64,000 nucleotides of DNA from Huaxiibacter chinensis (GTDB lineage Bacteria > Pseudomonadota > Gammaproteobacteria > Enterobacterales > Enterobacteriaceae). How positions within the stretch are numbered: position 1 is the stretch's first letter; each line of letters starts with the position of its first letter. Below the pieces are notes generated by a model. That model did no database searches and was not told the DNA's origin. It saw only the letters and a program-made list of their open reading frames with translations. Positions 9,879 to 19,156 of the stretch are shown here, piece by piece. The translations under genes were made by a program, and so were the position numbers. Where the stretch lies: assembly GCF_022171985.1 (NCBI RefSeq), contig NZ_JAJVHF010000008.1, forward strand, positions 62,001 to 126,000. The letters run 5' to 3'.

Positions 9879-10310
9879 ATGGCTATTGAACGTACTTTTT
9901 CCATCATCAAACCAAACGCGGTGGCAAAAAACGTTATTGGCAGCATCTTTGCGCGCTTTGAAGCCGCAGGGTTCAAAATTGTTGGCACCAAAATGCTGCA
10001 CCTGACCGTTGAGCAGGCGCGCGGCTTCTATGCTGAGCACGAAGGTCGTCCATTCTTCGACGGTCTGGTAGAGTTCATGACCTCGGGCCCAATCGTGGTA
10101 TCCGTACTGGAAGGCGAAAACGCCGTACAGCGTCACCGCGATCTGCTGGGCGCGACTAACCCGGATAACGCGCTGGCCGGTACGCTGCGTGCAGACTACG
10201 CTGACAGCTTCACCGAGAACGGCACCCACGGTTCTGATTCTGTTGAATCTGCGGCACGTGAAATCGCCTACTTCTTCGCTGAAGGCGAAGTGTGCGCTCG
10301 CACGCGCTAA
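9879..10310 (+). CDS. ndk: Nucleoside diphosphate kinase
   Basis: Transfers the gamma-phosphate of ATP to other nucleoside diphosphates through a phospho-histidine, balancing NTP and dNTP pools in the cytoplasm. The protein has 143 residues, the same as E. coli. The catalytic His is at residue 117 in NGTHGSDS, and the N-terminal kinase signature ([10 protein letters not shown]) is intact. The start follows an AGAGG ribosome site. A strong terminator lies downstream, so it is probably monocistronic. Confidence 0.98.
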   Translation: MAIERTFSIIKPNAVAKNVIGSIFARFEAAGFKIVGTKMLHLTVEQARGFYAEHEGRPFFDGLVEFMTSGPIVVSVLEGENAVQRHRDLLGATNPDNALAGTLRADYADSFTENGTHGSDSVESAAREIAYFFAEGEVCARTR

Positions 10311-10390
10311 TTTCTGCGCGCGAAAAAGTTTATTTTTCGTAAATGCCGCGTGCAAACGTGGCATCCCTGCGCCAGACTTTGTACAATGTA

Positions 10391-10432
10391 ACGCCCCGGA
10401 TGAGCAAATCGCTTACCGGGGCGTTTCTTTTC
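10391..10432 (+). terminator. Intrinsic terminator between ndk and rlmN
   Basis: Nine-base stem ACGCCCCGG / CCGGGGCGT (10391-10399 with 10416-10424) followed by TTTCTTTT. It separates ndk from rlmN. Confidence 0.8.
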
Positions 10433-10478
10433 AACCCTCCACGGGCCATAACGTGTAACAACGAGGCCGAGAAATAAT

Positions 10479-11645
10479 ATGTCTGAACTAGTTAACACCT
10501 CCGAAATCGTCATCGAAGCGGTTCCCACTAAAAATGGAAAAATCAACCTGCTGGATCTGAACCGTCAGCAGATGCGCGAGTTCTTCAAAGAGATGGGCGA
10601 GAAGCCGTTTCGTGCCGATCAGGTGATGAAATGGATGTATCACTATTGCAGCGACGATTTTGATGACATGACTGACATCAACAAAGTCCTGCGTAACAAG
10701 CTCAAGGAAGTGGCTGAAATCCGCGCCCCCGAAGTGGTCGAAGAGCAGCGTTCCGCTGACGGCACCATTAAATGGGCGATTGCCGTTGGCGACCAGCGCG
10801 TCGAAACCGTGTATATCCCGGAAGACGATCGTGCGACGCTGTGCGTCTCTTCGCAGGTCGGATGCGCGCTGGAGTGTAAATTCTGTTCAACGGCGCAGCA
10901 GGGCTTTAACCGTAACCTGCGCGTCTCTGAAATTATTGGCCAGGTGTGGCGTGCGGCGAAAATCGTCGGAGCCGCAAAAGTCACCGGGACGCGTCCTATC
11001 ACCAACGTGGTGATGATGGGCATGGGCGAGCCGTTGCTGAACCTGACAAACGTGGTTCCGGCGATGGAAATCATGCTGGACGACTTCGGTTTTGGCCTGT
11101 CTAAACGTCGCGTCACGCTCTCCACCTCAGGCGTTGTGCCTGCGCTGGACAAGCTGGGCGATATGATTGACGTTGCGCTGGCGATCTCCCTGCACGCGCC
11201 GAATGATGAAATTCGTGACGAAATTGTACCGATCAACAAAAAGTACAATATCGAAACCTTCCTCGCTGCCGTGCGCCGCTACCTGGAGAAATCCAACGCG
11301 AACCAGGGCCGCGTAACGATTGAGTACGTTATGCTCGATCACATTAATGACGGTACCGATCACGCGCATCAGCTGGCTGAACTGCTCAAAGACACGCCGT
11401 GCAAGATTAACCTGATTCCATGGAACCCGTTCCCTGGAGCACCGTATGGCCGCAGCTCAAACAGCCGTATCGACCGTTTCTCTAAGGTGTTAATGGAATA
11501 CGGTTTCACCACTATCGTGCGTAAAACCCGTGGTGATGATATCGACGCCGCCTGCGGGCAGCTCGCCGGGGAAGTGATTGACCGTACCAAGCGTACGTTA
11601 CGTAAGCGTATGCAGGGTGAAGCGATAGACGTTAAAGCCGTTTAA
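10479..11645 (+). CDS. rlmN: Dual-specificity 23S rRNA/tRNA A2503/A37 C2-methyltransferase
   Basis: A radical-SAM enzyme that methylates C2 of A2503 in 23S rRNA and of A37 in certain tRNAs. The cluster-binding CxxxCxxC is at residues 129-136 (CALECKFC), with Cys122 nearby and the conserved C-terminal Cys in DIDAACGQ for the methyl-carrier mechanism. The 388 residues compare with 384 in E. coli; the few extra residues are at the variable N-terminus. The ATG at 10479 sits behind a weak ribosome site (GAGGCCGAG). It lies upstream of rodZ-ispG-hisS, as in relatives. Confidence 0.97.
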   Translation: MSELVNTSEIVIEAVPTKNGKINLLDLNRQQMREFFKEMGEKPFRADQVMKWMYHYCSDDFDDMTDINKVLRNKLKEVAEIRAPEVVEEQRSADGTIKWAIAVGDQRVETVYIPEDDRATLCVSSQVGCALECKFCSTAQQGFNRNLRVSEIIGQVWRAAKIVGAAKVTGTRPITNVVMMGMGEPLLNLTNVVPAMEIMLDDFGFGLSKRRVTLSTSGVVPALDKLGDMIDVALAISLHAPNDEIRDEIVPINKKYNIETFLAAVRRYLEKSNANQGRVTIEYVMLDHINDGTDHAHQLAELLKDTPCKINLIPWNPFPGAPYGRSSNSRIDRFSKVLMEYGFTTIVRKTRGDDIDAACGQLAGEVIDRTKRTLRKRMQGEAIDVKAV

Positions 11646-11935
11646 TTCCTGGGCAACCACGGTGCATTTGTGCACCGTGGTGCAGAGGAAGCGAAGGTCA
11701 TTAGCCATTACATTGTGTCTGAATGATAATTACGGTGCGTTTCATACGACTTTAAGGCAGTATGTAACGACGTAACAACAGTTTAGCCCGTTAGCGAGGA
11801 CTAAACTGTCTTCATAGGCCTGGCAGTCCTATACTGTCTGTTTATGGTTAACTGACCAGAAGTTTCGCGGTGCGGGTGGCATTGTGACTTACCGGCACCT
11901 CAATCCTAATTTACACGTACCAGTAGTTGTAGCGA
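11646..11935. other. rlmN-rodZ intergenic region with a perfect inverted repeat
   Basis: No gene was found in these 290 bases. An 11-base perfect inverted repeat, ACCACGGTGCA / TGCACCGTGGT (11656-11666 with 11671-11681, four-base loop), begins 10 bases after the rlmN stop but has no T-tract, so it is an RNA-stabilising hairpin or weak terminator rather than a clear intrinsic terminator. The remainder probably holds the rodZ promoter; E. coli has a gap of similar length here. Confidence 0.6.
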
Positions 11936-12940
11936 ATGAATACTGAAGCCACTCACGACCAAAATGAAGCACTCTCCACTGGCGTTCGTCTTCGCAACGC
12001 CCGTGAACAACTCGGACTCAGTCAACAAGCCGTTGCAGAACGCTTGTGCCTGAAAGTCTCCACGGTTCGCAACATTGAAGAAGACAAGGCACCTGCCGAT
12101 CTGGCTTCAACGTTTCTGCGTGGTTATATCCGTTCTTATGCAAAACTGGTGCATATTCCTGAGAACGAACTGCTGCCGATGATGGAAAAGCAGGTGCCTG
12201 TACGGGCGGCGAAAGTTGCACCGATGCAGACGTTCTCTCTGGGTAAACGCCGTAAAAAGCGTGATGGCTGGCTGATGAGCTTTACCTGGCTGGTGCTGTT
12301 TGTGGTGATTGGTCTGACGGGCGCATGGTGGTGGCAAAACCACAAGGCGCAGCAGGAAGAGATCACGACAATGGCCGATCAGTCCTCAGCTGAGCTGAAC
12401 AACTCTGCAAATAGCGGCGCGCAAAGCGTGCCGTTAACCACGGAGAGCCCAGCGACCACCACCGAGCCGCAAACGGCCGCCACGGATTCCACGGGGGCTG
12501 TAGAGCCTCAGACCCCGGCGACTGCACCTGCACAGGATCAAAATGCGGTCGTTGCCCCGTCTCAGGCAAACGTAGATACCGCGACGGCGACCCCGGCAAC
12601 CACGCCGGGCACAGATAACGCAGCGGGTACGCAGCCTCTGCCAACCGATCAGGCTGGCGTCGCCAATGCGGCGGCCGACCCAAACGCGCTGGTCATGAAT
12701 TTCTCTGCTGATTGCTGGCTTGAAGTCACCGACGCGACGGGTAAAAAACTGTTTAGCGGCCTGCAGCGTAAAGATGGCGCGTTAAATTTAACCGGACAGG
12801 CGCCGTATAAACTTAAAATCGGCGCTCCAGCAGCGGTCCAGATTCAGTTCCAGGGTAAACCTGTCGATTTGAGCCGTTTTATCAGAACTAACCAGGTTGC
12901 GCGTCTTACCGTTAATGCCGAACAATCAGCAGCACAGTAA
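11936..12940 (+). CDS. rodZ: Cytoskeletal membrane protein RodZ
   Basis: A bitopic inner-membrane protein that links the MreB cytoskeleton to the rod elongation machinery. The N-terminal cytoplasmic helix-turn-helix domain (residues about 15-85) is followed by a basic juxtamembrane patch (GKRRKKRDG), one membrane helix near 110-135, a long Thr/Ala/Pro/Gln-rich periplasmic linker and a C-terminal beta domain (DUF4115). The 334 residues match E. coli closely; only the low-complexity linker differs. It is followed 26 bases later by ispG and probably co-transcribed with it. Confidence 0.97.
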   Translation: MNTEATHDQNEALSTGVRLRNAREQLGLSQQAVAERLCLKVSTVRNIEEDKAPADLASTFLRGYIRSYAKLVHIPENELLPMMEKQVPVRAAKVAPMQTFSLGKRRKKRDGWLMSFTWLVLFVVIGLTGAWWWQNHKAQQEEITTMADQSSAELNNSANSGAQSVPLTTESPATTTEPQTAATDSTGAVEPQTPATAPAQDQNAVVAPSQANVDTATATPATTPGTDNAAGTQPLPTDQAGVANAAADPNALVMNFSADCWLEVTDATGKKLFSGLQRKDGALNLTGQAPYKLKIGAPAAVQIQFQGKPVDLSRFIRTNQVARLTVNAEQSAAQ

Positions 12941-12966
12941 TAAGCGGGCAACGCGGGAGATTTTTC

Positions 12967-14085
12967 ATGCATAACCAGGCTCCGATTCAACGTAGAAAAT
13001 CGAAACGGATTTACGTTGGTAATGTGCCGATCGGCGATGGTGCACCTATCGCCGTCCAGTCGATGACCAACACCCGTACCACGGATGTTGAGGCGACCGT
13101 TAATCAAATCAAAGCATTAGAACGCGTGGGGGCGGACATTGTTCGTGTCTCCGTGCCGACGATGGATGCCGCCGAAGCCTTCAGGCTGATTAAACAGCAG
13201 GTCAGCGTTCCGCTGGTGGCTGATATTCACTTCGACTACCGTATTGCGCTGAAGGTGGCGGAATACGGCGTGGATTGTCTGCGCATTAACCCGGGTAATA
13301 TCGGCAGCGAAGAGCGTATCCGCACCGTGGTCGATTGCGCGCGCGATAAAAATATTCCCATCCGTATCGGCGTTAACGCCGGTTCTCTGGAAAAAGATCT
13401 GCAGGAAAAATACGGCGAACCTACGCCGCAGGCATTGCTGGAATCAGCCATGCGTCATGTGGATCATCTCGATCGCCTGAACTTCGATCAGTTTAAGGTC
13501 AGCGTAAAAGCGTCTGACGTATTCCTGGCGGTGGAGTCTTATCGTCTGCTGGCGAAGCAAATCGATCAGCCTCTGCACCTGGGGATCACCGAAGCGGGTG
13601 GCCTGCGCAGTGGGTCAGTGAAGTCTGCGATCGGTCTGGGACTTCTGCTCTCGGAAGGGATCGGTGATACCTTGCGCGTCTCTCTGGCCGCCGATCCGGT
13701 GGAAGAGATCAAAGTTGGATTCGATATTCTGAAGTCGCTGCGTATTCGTGCGCGCGGGATCAACTTCATTGCGTGCCCGACGTGTTCCCGCCAGGAATTT
13801 GACGTCATTGGCACCGTGAATGCGCTCGAGCAACGCCTGGAAGATATTATTACGCCAATGGATGTGTCCATCATCGGTTGCGTCGTGAATGGTCCGGGTG
13901 AAGCGCTGGTCTCCACGCTCGGCGTCACCGGCGGTAACAAGAAAAGTGGTCTCTATGAAGATGGCGTTCGTCGCGATCGTCTGGATAATAATGACATGAT
14001 TGACCAGCTTGAAGCCCGCATTCGCGCCAAAGCCAGCATGTTGGATGAAGCGCAGCGCATCAGCATTCAGCAGGTTGAAAAATAA
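12967..14085 (+). CDS. ispG: 4-hydroxy-3-methylbut-2-enyl diphosphate synthase
   Basis: The [4Fe-4S] enzyme of the MEP isoprenoid pathway that turns MEcPP into HMBPP. The three cluster cysteines are visible in [11 protein letters not shown] and [10 protein letters not shown], and the N-terminal TIM-barrel part is complete. Length is 372 residues, as in E. coli. A GGGAGA ribosome site precedes ATG 12967. It lies between rodZ and hisS, with a short hairpin region before hisS. Confidence 0.98.
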   Translation: MHNQAPIQRRKSKRIYVGNVPIGDGAPIAVQSMTNTRTTDVEATVNQIKALERVGADIVRVSVPTMDAAEAFRLIKQQVSVPLVADIHFDYRIALKVAEYGVDCLRINPGNIGSEERIRTVVDCARDKNIPIRIGVNAGSLEKDLQEKYGEPTPQALLESAMRHVDHLDRLNFDQFKVSVKASDVFLAVESYRLLAKQIDQPLHLGITEAGGLRSGSVKSAIGLGLLLSEGIGDTLRVSLAADPVEEIKVGFDILKSLRIRARGINFIACPTCSRQEFDVIGTVNALEQRLEDIITPMDVSIIGCVVNGPGEALVSTLGVTGGNKKSGLYEDGVRRDRLDNNDMIDQLEARIRAKASMLDEAQRISIQQVEK

Positions 14086-14146
14086 CGTGATGGGAAGCCT
14101 TGTGCTTCCCGTGTATGATTGAACCCACTTGATGGGTTCTTTTTTG
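14086..14146 (+). ncRNA. sroE: SroE-like region between ispG and hisS, possibly shortened
   Basis: E. coli encodes the small RNA SroE in this interval, on the hisS strand. Here the flanks seem to be kept, including GGGAAGC / GCTTCCC (14092-14098 with 14104-14110) and GTGTATGATTGAACCC, but the longer inner stem I recall from E. coli appears to be replaced by a compact hairpin. Whether an RNA is made is not shown. It may be only the ispG 3' end and its terminator. The comparison relies on memory of the E. coli sequence. Confidence 0.35.
14121..14145 (+). terminator. Intrinsic terminator between ispG and hisS
   Basis: Stem GAACCCA / TGGGTTC (14121-14127 with 14133-14139), loop CTTGA, then six T. 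hisS begins 21 bases later, so read-through or an upstream hisS promoter is needed. Confidence 0.7.
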
Positions 14147-14166
14147 TATATAGAAAGAGAATAAAC

Positions 14167-15441
14167 GTGGCAAAAAACATTCAAGCCATCCGCGGCATGA
14201 ACGATTATCTGCCTGGCGAAACCGCCATCTGGCAGCGCATTGAAGGCACACTGAAACAGGTGCTCGGCAGCTACGGTTACAGCGAAATCCGTTTGCCGAT
14301 TGTAGAGCAGACCCCGTTGTTCAAGCGTGCGATCGGCGAAGTGACCGACGTCGTTGAAAAAGAGATGTATACCTTTGAGGATCGTAACGGCGATAGCCTG
14401 ACGCTGCGTCCGGAAGGTACGGCGGGCTGCGTACGCGCCGGCATCGAACATGGTCTTCTGTACAATCAGGAGCAGCGCCTGTGGTATATCGGCCCGATGT
14501 TCCGCCACGAACGTCCGCAGAAAGGGCGTTATCGTCAGTTTAACCAGCTGGGTGTGGAAGTCTTTGGCCTGCAGGGGCCGGATATCGACGCCGAGCTTAT
14601 CATGCTTACCGCCCGCTGGTGGCGTGAGCTGGGTATCTCCGAACATGTAGCGCTTGAGCTGAACTCTATTGGTTCCCTTGAAGCGCGTGCTAACTACCGC
14701 GATGCGCTTGTTGCTTTCCTTGAGCAGCACAAAGAGAAGCTCGACGAGGATTGCCAGCGTCGTATGTACAGCAACCCTCTGCGCGTGCTGGATTCCAAAA
14801 ACCCTGATGTTCAGGCCTTGCTGAACGATGCACCTGCGCTGGGTGATTATCTGGACGACGAGTCTCGTGAACACTTTACGGGCCTGTGCAAGCTGCTGGA
14901 AGCGGCGGGCATTGCCTATACCGTGAATCAACGGCTGGTACGCGGTCTGGACTACTATAACCGTACGGTCTTCGAGTGGGTGACCACCAGCCTGGGTTCC
15001 CAGGGTACCGTCTGCGCCGGTGGCCGTTATGACGGTCTGGTTGAGCAACTCGGTGGTCGTGCTGCGCCCGCTGTTGGCTTTGCGATGGGTCTGGAACGAC
15101 TGGTTTTGCTGGTTCAGGCAGTTAATCCGGAATTTAAAGCCGATTCCGTTGTCGATATTTACCTGGTTGCTTCAGGTGCGGAAACGCAGTCTGCAGCCAT
15201 GCAGCTTGCTGAACGGGTACGCGATGCGTTACCGGGCGTTAAGCTGATGACCAACCACGGCGGCGGCAACTTTAAAAAACAGTTTGCGCGTGCTGATAAG
15301 TGGGGCGCAAGCATTGCACTGGTGCTGGGCGAGACCGAAGTCGCAAACAGCGAAGTGGTCGTAAAAGACCTGCGCTCTGGTGAGCAAACAACGGTAACGC
15401 AGGATGGCGTTGCGGCGCACTTGCGCACTTTACTGGGCTAA
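14167..15441 (+). CDS. hisS: Histidyl-tRNA synthetase
   Basis: Class II aminoacyl-tRNA synthetase that charges tRNA-His in the cytoplasm. The catalytic core runs from [11 protein letters not shown] through motif 2 ([14 protein letters not shown]) and the histidine-binding [12 protein letters not shown] to motif 3 (GFAMGLERL), followed by the anticodon-binding domain. GTG 14167 is the start: it is preceded by AGAGAATAAAC and gives 424 residues, exactly the E. coli length. The in-frame extension to 14119 runs through the terminator hairpin and is not real. yfgM follows after 13 bases. Confidence 0.97.
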   Translation: MAKNIQAIRGMNDYLPGETAIWQRIEGTLKQVLGSYGYSEIRLPIVEQTPLFKRAIGEVTDVVEKEMYTFEDRNGDSLTLRPEGTAGCVRAGIEHGLLYNQEQRLWYIGPMFRHERPQKGRYRQFNQLGVEVFGLQGPDIDAELIMLTARWWRELGISEHVALELNSIGSLEARANYRDALVAFLEQHKEKLDEDCQRRMYSNPLRVLDSKNPDVQALLNDAPALGDYLDDESREHFTGLCKLLEAAGIAYTVNQRLVRGLDYYNRTVFEWVTTSLGSQGTVCAGGRYDGLVEQLGGRAAPAVGFAMGLERLVLLVQAVNPEFKADSVVDIYLVASGAETQSAAMQLAERVRDALPGVKLMTNHGGGNFKKQFARADKWGASIALVLGETEVANSEVVVKDLRSGEQTTVTQDGVAAHLRTLLG

Positions 15442-15454
15442 GGGGAAGGACAGC

Positions 15455-16075
15455 GTGGAAATGTACGAGAACGAAAACGACCAGGTTGATGCGATTAAAC
15501 GCTTCTTTGCTGAAAACGGCAAAGCCCTGGCTGTTGGGGTCATTTTAGGCGTAGGCGCGCTGATTGGCTGGCGCTACTGGAACAGCCACCAGGCGGATTC
15601 TGCGCGTGGTACCTCACAGTCTTACGAGGCGACCGTGAGCGCGATTCGCGCCGATCAGCCGCAAACGCTGACCGCCGCAGAGAAATTTGCTGCGGACAAC
15701 AAAAATACCTATGGTGCGCTGGCGTCTTTAGAAGTCGCTCAGCAGTTCGTTGATAAAAATGAACTGGATAAAGCGGCTGCACAGCTGACGCAGGGTCTCT
15801 CTGCGGCAAGCGATGACAATCTGAAAGCGTTAATCAATCTCCGTCTGGCGCGTATTCAGGTTCAACAGAAAAAAGCGGATGACGCGCTGAAAACGCTCGA
15901 CACCATTAAGGGCGAAGGCTTTGCAGCCATCGTTGCCGATTTGCGCGGCGAAGCATTGCTGAGCAAGGGTGACAAAAAAGGCGCGCGCGACGCATGGGAA
16001 GCGGGTGTGAAAAGCAACGCTTCTCCAGCGCTGAGCGAAATGATGCAGATGAAAATCAATAATTTGTCCGTCTGA
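15455..16075 (+). CDS. yfgM: YfgM, ancillary subunit of the SecYEG translocon
   Basis: A small inner-membrane protein with one N-terminal membrane helix (residues about 24-41, ALAVGVILGVGALIGW) and a periplasmic tetratricopeptide-like domain. In E. coli it associates with SecYEG and PpiD and helps hand over proteins to periplasmic chaperones. The GTG start at 15455 follows AGGGGAAGGA and gives 206 residues, as in E. coli; ATG 15461 is an alternative. It is followed closely by bamB, a usual pair. Confidence 0.95.
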   Translation: MEMYENENDQVDAIKRFFAENGKALAVGVILGVGALIGWRYWNSHQADSARGTSQSYEATVSAIRADQPQTLTAAEKFAADNKNTYGALASLEVAQQFVDKNELDKAAAQLTQGLSAASDDNLKALINLRLARIQVQQKKADDALKTLDTIKGEGFAAIVADLRGEALLSKGDKKGARDAWEAGVKSNASPALSEMMQMKINNLSV

Positions 16076-16085
16076 GAGGGACCCA

Positions 16086-17264
16086 ATGCAATTGCGTAAA
16101 TTACTTCTGCCAGGACTGCTTTCCGTTACGTTATTGAGTGGCTGTTCACTGTTCAGTGGCGAAGAAGATGTTGTTAAAATGTCCCCGTTGCCGACGGTTG
16201 AAAACCAGTTTACCCCTTCTACCGCATGGAGCTCCTCCGTCGGTAGCGGTATCGGTGATTTCTATTCCAACCTGCACCCTGCGTTTGCGGACAGCGTCGT
16301 TTATGCGGCCGACCGTAAAGGGACCGTTACCGCATTCAACGCCGATGATGGCAAAGAAGTGTGGTCGGTGAACCTGGCGGAAAAAGACGGCTGGTTCTCG
16401 CGTGCGCCGGCACTGCTGTCTGGCGGGATTACGGTCTCCGGCGGGCATGTCTACATTGGCAGTGAAAAGGCGCAGGTTTATGCCCTGAACACCAGCGATG
16501 GCTCCGTGGCATGGCAGACTCGCGTAGCGGGTGAAGCCTTGTCTCGCCCGGTGGTGAGCGATGGCGTGGTTCTGATTCACACCAGCAATGGGCAGCTTCA
16601 GGCGCTTAACGAAGCTGACGGTGCGGTGAAATGGACCGTTAACCTCGATATGCCTGCTCTGTCCCTGCGCGGCGAATCCGCTCCGGCAACCGCATTTGGT
16701 GCCGCCATCGTGGGCGGTGACAACGGTCGCGTGAGTGCGGTGCTGATGGAACAGGGGCAAATGATCTGGCAGCAACGTATTTCTCAGGCAACGGGTCCAA
16801 CTGAGATCGACCGTCTGAGCGACGTTGATACCACGCCAGTGATCGTGAACGGCGTCGTGTATGCTCTGGCATATAACGGTAACCTCACGGCGATGGATCT
16901 GCGCAGCGGCCAGATTATGTGGAAACGCGAGCTGGGTTCGGTGAATGACTTTATCGTTGACGGCAACCGTATCTACCTGGTTGATCAAAACGATCGTCTG
17001 CTGGCACTCAACACCGAAGGCGGCGTAACGATGTGGACGCAAAGCGATCTGCTGCACCGTCTGCTGACGGCACCCGCGCTGTATAACGGCAGCCTGGTCG
17101 TTGGCGACAGCGAAGGCTATATGCACTGGATTGACCCGCAAACGGGTCGCTTCGTGGCACAGGATAAAGTGGACAGCTCCGGCTTCCTGACCGATCCTGT
17201 CGTGGCGGATGGTAAATTGCTGATTCAGGCTAAAGACGGCACGTTATACGCGATTACGCGTTAA
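16086..17264 (+). CDS. bamB: Outer-membrane assembly lipoprotein BamB
   Basis: Lipoprotein subunit of the BAM complex that inserts beta-barrel proteins into the outer membrane. The signal peptide ends in a lipobox LLSGC with the lipidated Cys at residue 20. The rest is an eight-bladed beta-propeller with repeated WxxxxxG-type blades (for example VWSVNLAEKDGWFSRAP, AWQTRVAGEALSRPV). Length is 392 residues, as in E. coli. The ribosome site GAGAGGGACC precedes ATG 16086. A terminator follows. Confidence 0.97.
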   Translation: MQLRKLLLPGLLSVTLLSGCSLFSGEEDVVKMSPLPTVENQFTPSTAWSSSVGSGIGDFYSNLHPAFADSVVYAADRKGTVTAFNADDGKEVWSVNLAEKDGWFSRAPALLSGGITVSGGHVYIGSEKAQVYALNTSDGSVAWQTRVAGEALSRPVVSDGVVLIHTSNGQLQALNEADGAVKWTVNLDMPALSLRGESAPATAFGAAIVGGDNGRVSAVLMEQGQMIWQQRISQATGPTEIDRLSDVDTTPVIVNGVVYALAYNGNLTAMDLRSGQIMWKRELGSVNDFIVDGNRIYLVDQNDRLLALNTEGGVTMWTQSDLLHRLLTAPALYNGSLVVGDSEGYMHWIDPQTGRFVAQDKVDSSGFLTDPVVADGKLLIQAKDGTLYAITR

Positions 17265-17287
17265 TCGTTGCGGTTGTAGTATACTAA

Positions 17288-17316
17288 ACGGCCCCTGTTC
17301 ACTCAGGGGCCGTTTT
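17288..17316 (+). terminator. Intrinsic terminator after bamB
   Basis: Ten-base stem ACGGCCCCTG / CAGGGGCCGT (17288-17297 with 17304-17313) followed by TTT. It separates bamB from der. Confidence 0.8.
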
Positions 17317-17374
17317 GACATTTTTAAATACGTCGTAATTGCGATGTTATTTTGAATTTTATGAGGCTTCAAAC

Positions 17375-18847
17375 ATGGTACCTGTGGTCGCGCTTGTCGG
17401 GCGCCCGAACGTTGGAAAATCCACTCTTTTTAACCGTTTAACACGCACCCGTGATGCGCTGGTAGCGGATTTCCCGGGGCTGACTCGTGACCGTAAGTAC
17501 GGTCGTGCTGAAGTGGAAGGTCGCGAGTTTATCTGTATCGATACTGGCGGTATTGACGGGACGGAAGACGGAGTGGAAACACGCATGGCAGAGCAATCTC
17601 TGCTGGCAATCGAAGAGGCGGATGTGGTGCTCTTTATGGTGGACGCCCGTGCCGGGCTGATGCCTGCCGACTCCGCTATCGCAAAACACCTGCGCTCCCG
17701 TGAAAAACCGACCTTCCTGGTCGCAAACAAAACTGACGGTATCGATGCCGATCAGGCCGTCGCCGATTTTTGGTCGTTAGGTCTGGGTGACATCTATCCT
17801 ATCGCTGCGTCTCACGGCCGTGGCGTGACCAGCCTGTTGGAAACTGTTCTGCTGCCGTGGGTTGACGAAGTTAACCCGCAGGAAGAAGTGGACGAAGATG
17901 CAGCCTACTGGGCACAGTTTGAAGAGGGCGTTGAAGGTGCTGAAGAGCCTGAGGACGATTTTAATCCGCAGGATCTGCCGATTAAACTGGCCATCGTTGG
18001 CCGCCCTAACGTGGGTAAATCAACGCTGACGAACCGCATTCTTGGTGAAGAGCGTGTGGTTGTTTATGACATGCCTGGCACCACGCGTGACAGCATTTAT
18101 ATTCCCATGCAGCGTGACGAGCGCGAATATGTCCTGATCGATACCGCGGGCGTGCGTAAGCGCGGTAAAATCACCGATGTCGTCGAAAAGTTCTCCGTCA
18201 TCAAAACCCTGCAGGCGATTGAAGATGCCAACGTGGTTATGCTGGTTATCGATGCGCGTGAAGGCATCTCCGATCAGGATCTGTCACTTCTCGGCTTTAT
18301 CCTTAATAGTGGGCGCTCACTGGTTATCGTCGTCAACAAATGGGATGGCCTGAGCAACGATGTCAGAGAGCAGGTCAAAGAGATGCTCGACTTCCGTCTG
18401 GGCTTCATCGATTTTGCCCGCGTTCACTTTATCTCGGCGCTGCATGGCAGTGGCGTGGGTAACCTGTTCGAATCGGTGCGTGAAGCGTACGACAGCTCAA
18501 CGCGTCGCCAGAGCACGGCCATGCTGACCCGTATTATGACGATGGCAGCAGAGGATCATCAGCCGCCGCTGGTGCGTGGTCGTCGCGTGAAGCTGAAATA
18601 TGCACACGCAGGTGGTTATAACCCGCCAATCGTGGTGATTCACGGTAACCAGGTAAAAGACCTGCCTGATTCCTATAAACGCTATCTGATGAACTACTTC
18701 CGTAAATCTCTGGACGTGATGGGTACGCCAATCCGCATTCAGTTCAAGGAAGGGGAGAACCCGTTCGCGAATAAGCGCAATACGTTAACGCCGAACCAGA
18801 TGCGTAAACGTAAACGTTTGATTAAGCACATTAAAAAAAGCAAATAA
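17375..18847 (+). CDS. der: Ribosome assembly GTPase Der (EngA)
   Basis: Essential GTPase with two tandem G domains that acts in 50S subunit maturation. Both P-loops read GRPNVGKST (near residues 8-16 and about 210), with DTGG/DTAG switch motifs, NKTDG and NKWDG base-recognition motifs, an acidic linker (residues about 165-200) and a basic KH-like C-terminus ending in [14 protein letters not shown] 17375 gives 490 residues, as in E. coli; the longer in-frame reading from 17339 lacks a ribosome site. Confidence 0.97.
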   Translation: MVPVVALVGRPNVGKSTLFNRLTRTRDALVADFPGLTRDRKYGRAEVEGREFICIDTGGIDGTEDGVETRMAEQSLLAIEEADVVLFMVDARAGLMPADSAIAKHLRSREKPTFLVANKTDGIDADQAVADFWSLGLGDIYPIAASHGRGVTSLLETVLLPWVDEVNPQEEVDEDAAYWAQFEEGVEGAEEPEDDFNPQDLPIKLAIVGRPNVGKSTLTNRILGEERVVVYDMPGTTRDSIYIPMQRDEREYVLIDTAGVRKRGKITDVVEKFSVIKTLQAIEDANVVMLVIDAREGISDQDLSLLGFILNSGRSLVIVVNKWDGLSNDVREQVKEMLDFRLGFIDFARVHFISALHGSGVGNLFESVREAYDSSTRRQSTAMLTRIMTMAAEDHQPPLVRGRRVKLKYAHAGGYNPPIVVIHGNQVKDLPDSYKRYLMNYFRKSLDVMGTPIRIQFKEGENPFANKRNTLTPNQMRKRKRLIKHIKKSK

Positions 18848-19156
18848 TCAAACGCATCCTTGATGCTTCTCTCAAAGCCCGCGCTCGTCGCGGGTTTTTT
18901 TTGCCCGGTAACGGCAAACGATTCCGCCTTCTAAAGTCAATCTTTATCGTTTTAATGCCAACATAAAATCTAAGAAAGTAGACAATTGTCGAATTTTCAT
19001 CTTAAAGTCACGAGGTTGGTACTAGACAAAACTGCCGTCTGGTTATCAAATGGTTAAATAACATTTCGCCGCCTGTAAAAAATCGGCCAGATATATAACT
19101 GACCGGCGTACATCGCGGTGTTTACACGCAACACGACGCACCTTCTCGGGAGAATT
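18848..19156. other. der to POT-transporter intergenic region
   Basis: No gene was found in these 309 bases. The region begins with the der terminator and then becomes AT-rich, which suits a promoter for the transporter gene. A palindrome GACAATTGTC lies at 18981-18990 and an imperfect AGAC...GTCT repeat near 19023-19039; either could bind a regulator, but no known operator was recognised. Confidence 0.5.
18876..18902 (+). terminator. Intrinsic terminator after der
   Basis: Stem CCCGCG / CGCGGG (18878-18883 with 18889-18894), loop CTCGT, followed by eight T. Confidence 0.85.

Noticed and set aside
13615..15048. Long open frame (477 codons) on the minus strand across ispG and hisS
   Set aside because: It spans two conserved genes and their terminator; the product shows no family features.
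16146..17141. Minus-strand frame opposite bamB
   Set aside because: Antisense shadow of a beta-propeller gene; no start signals or domains.
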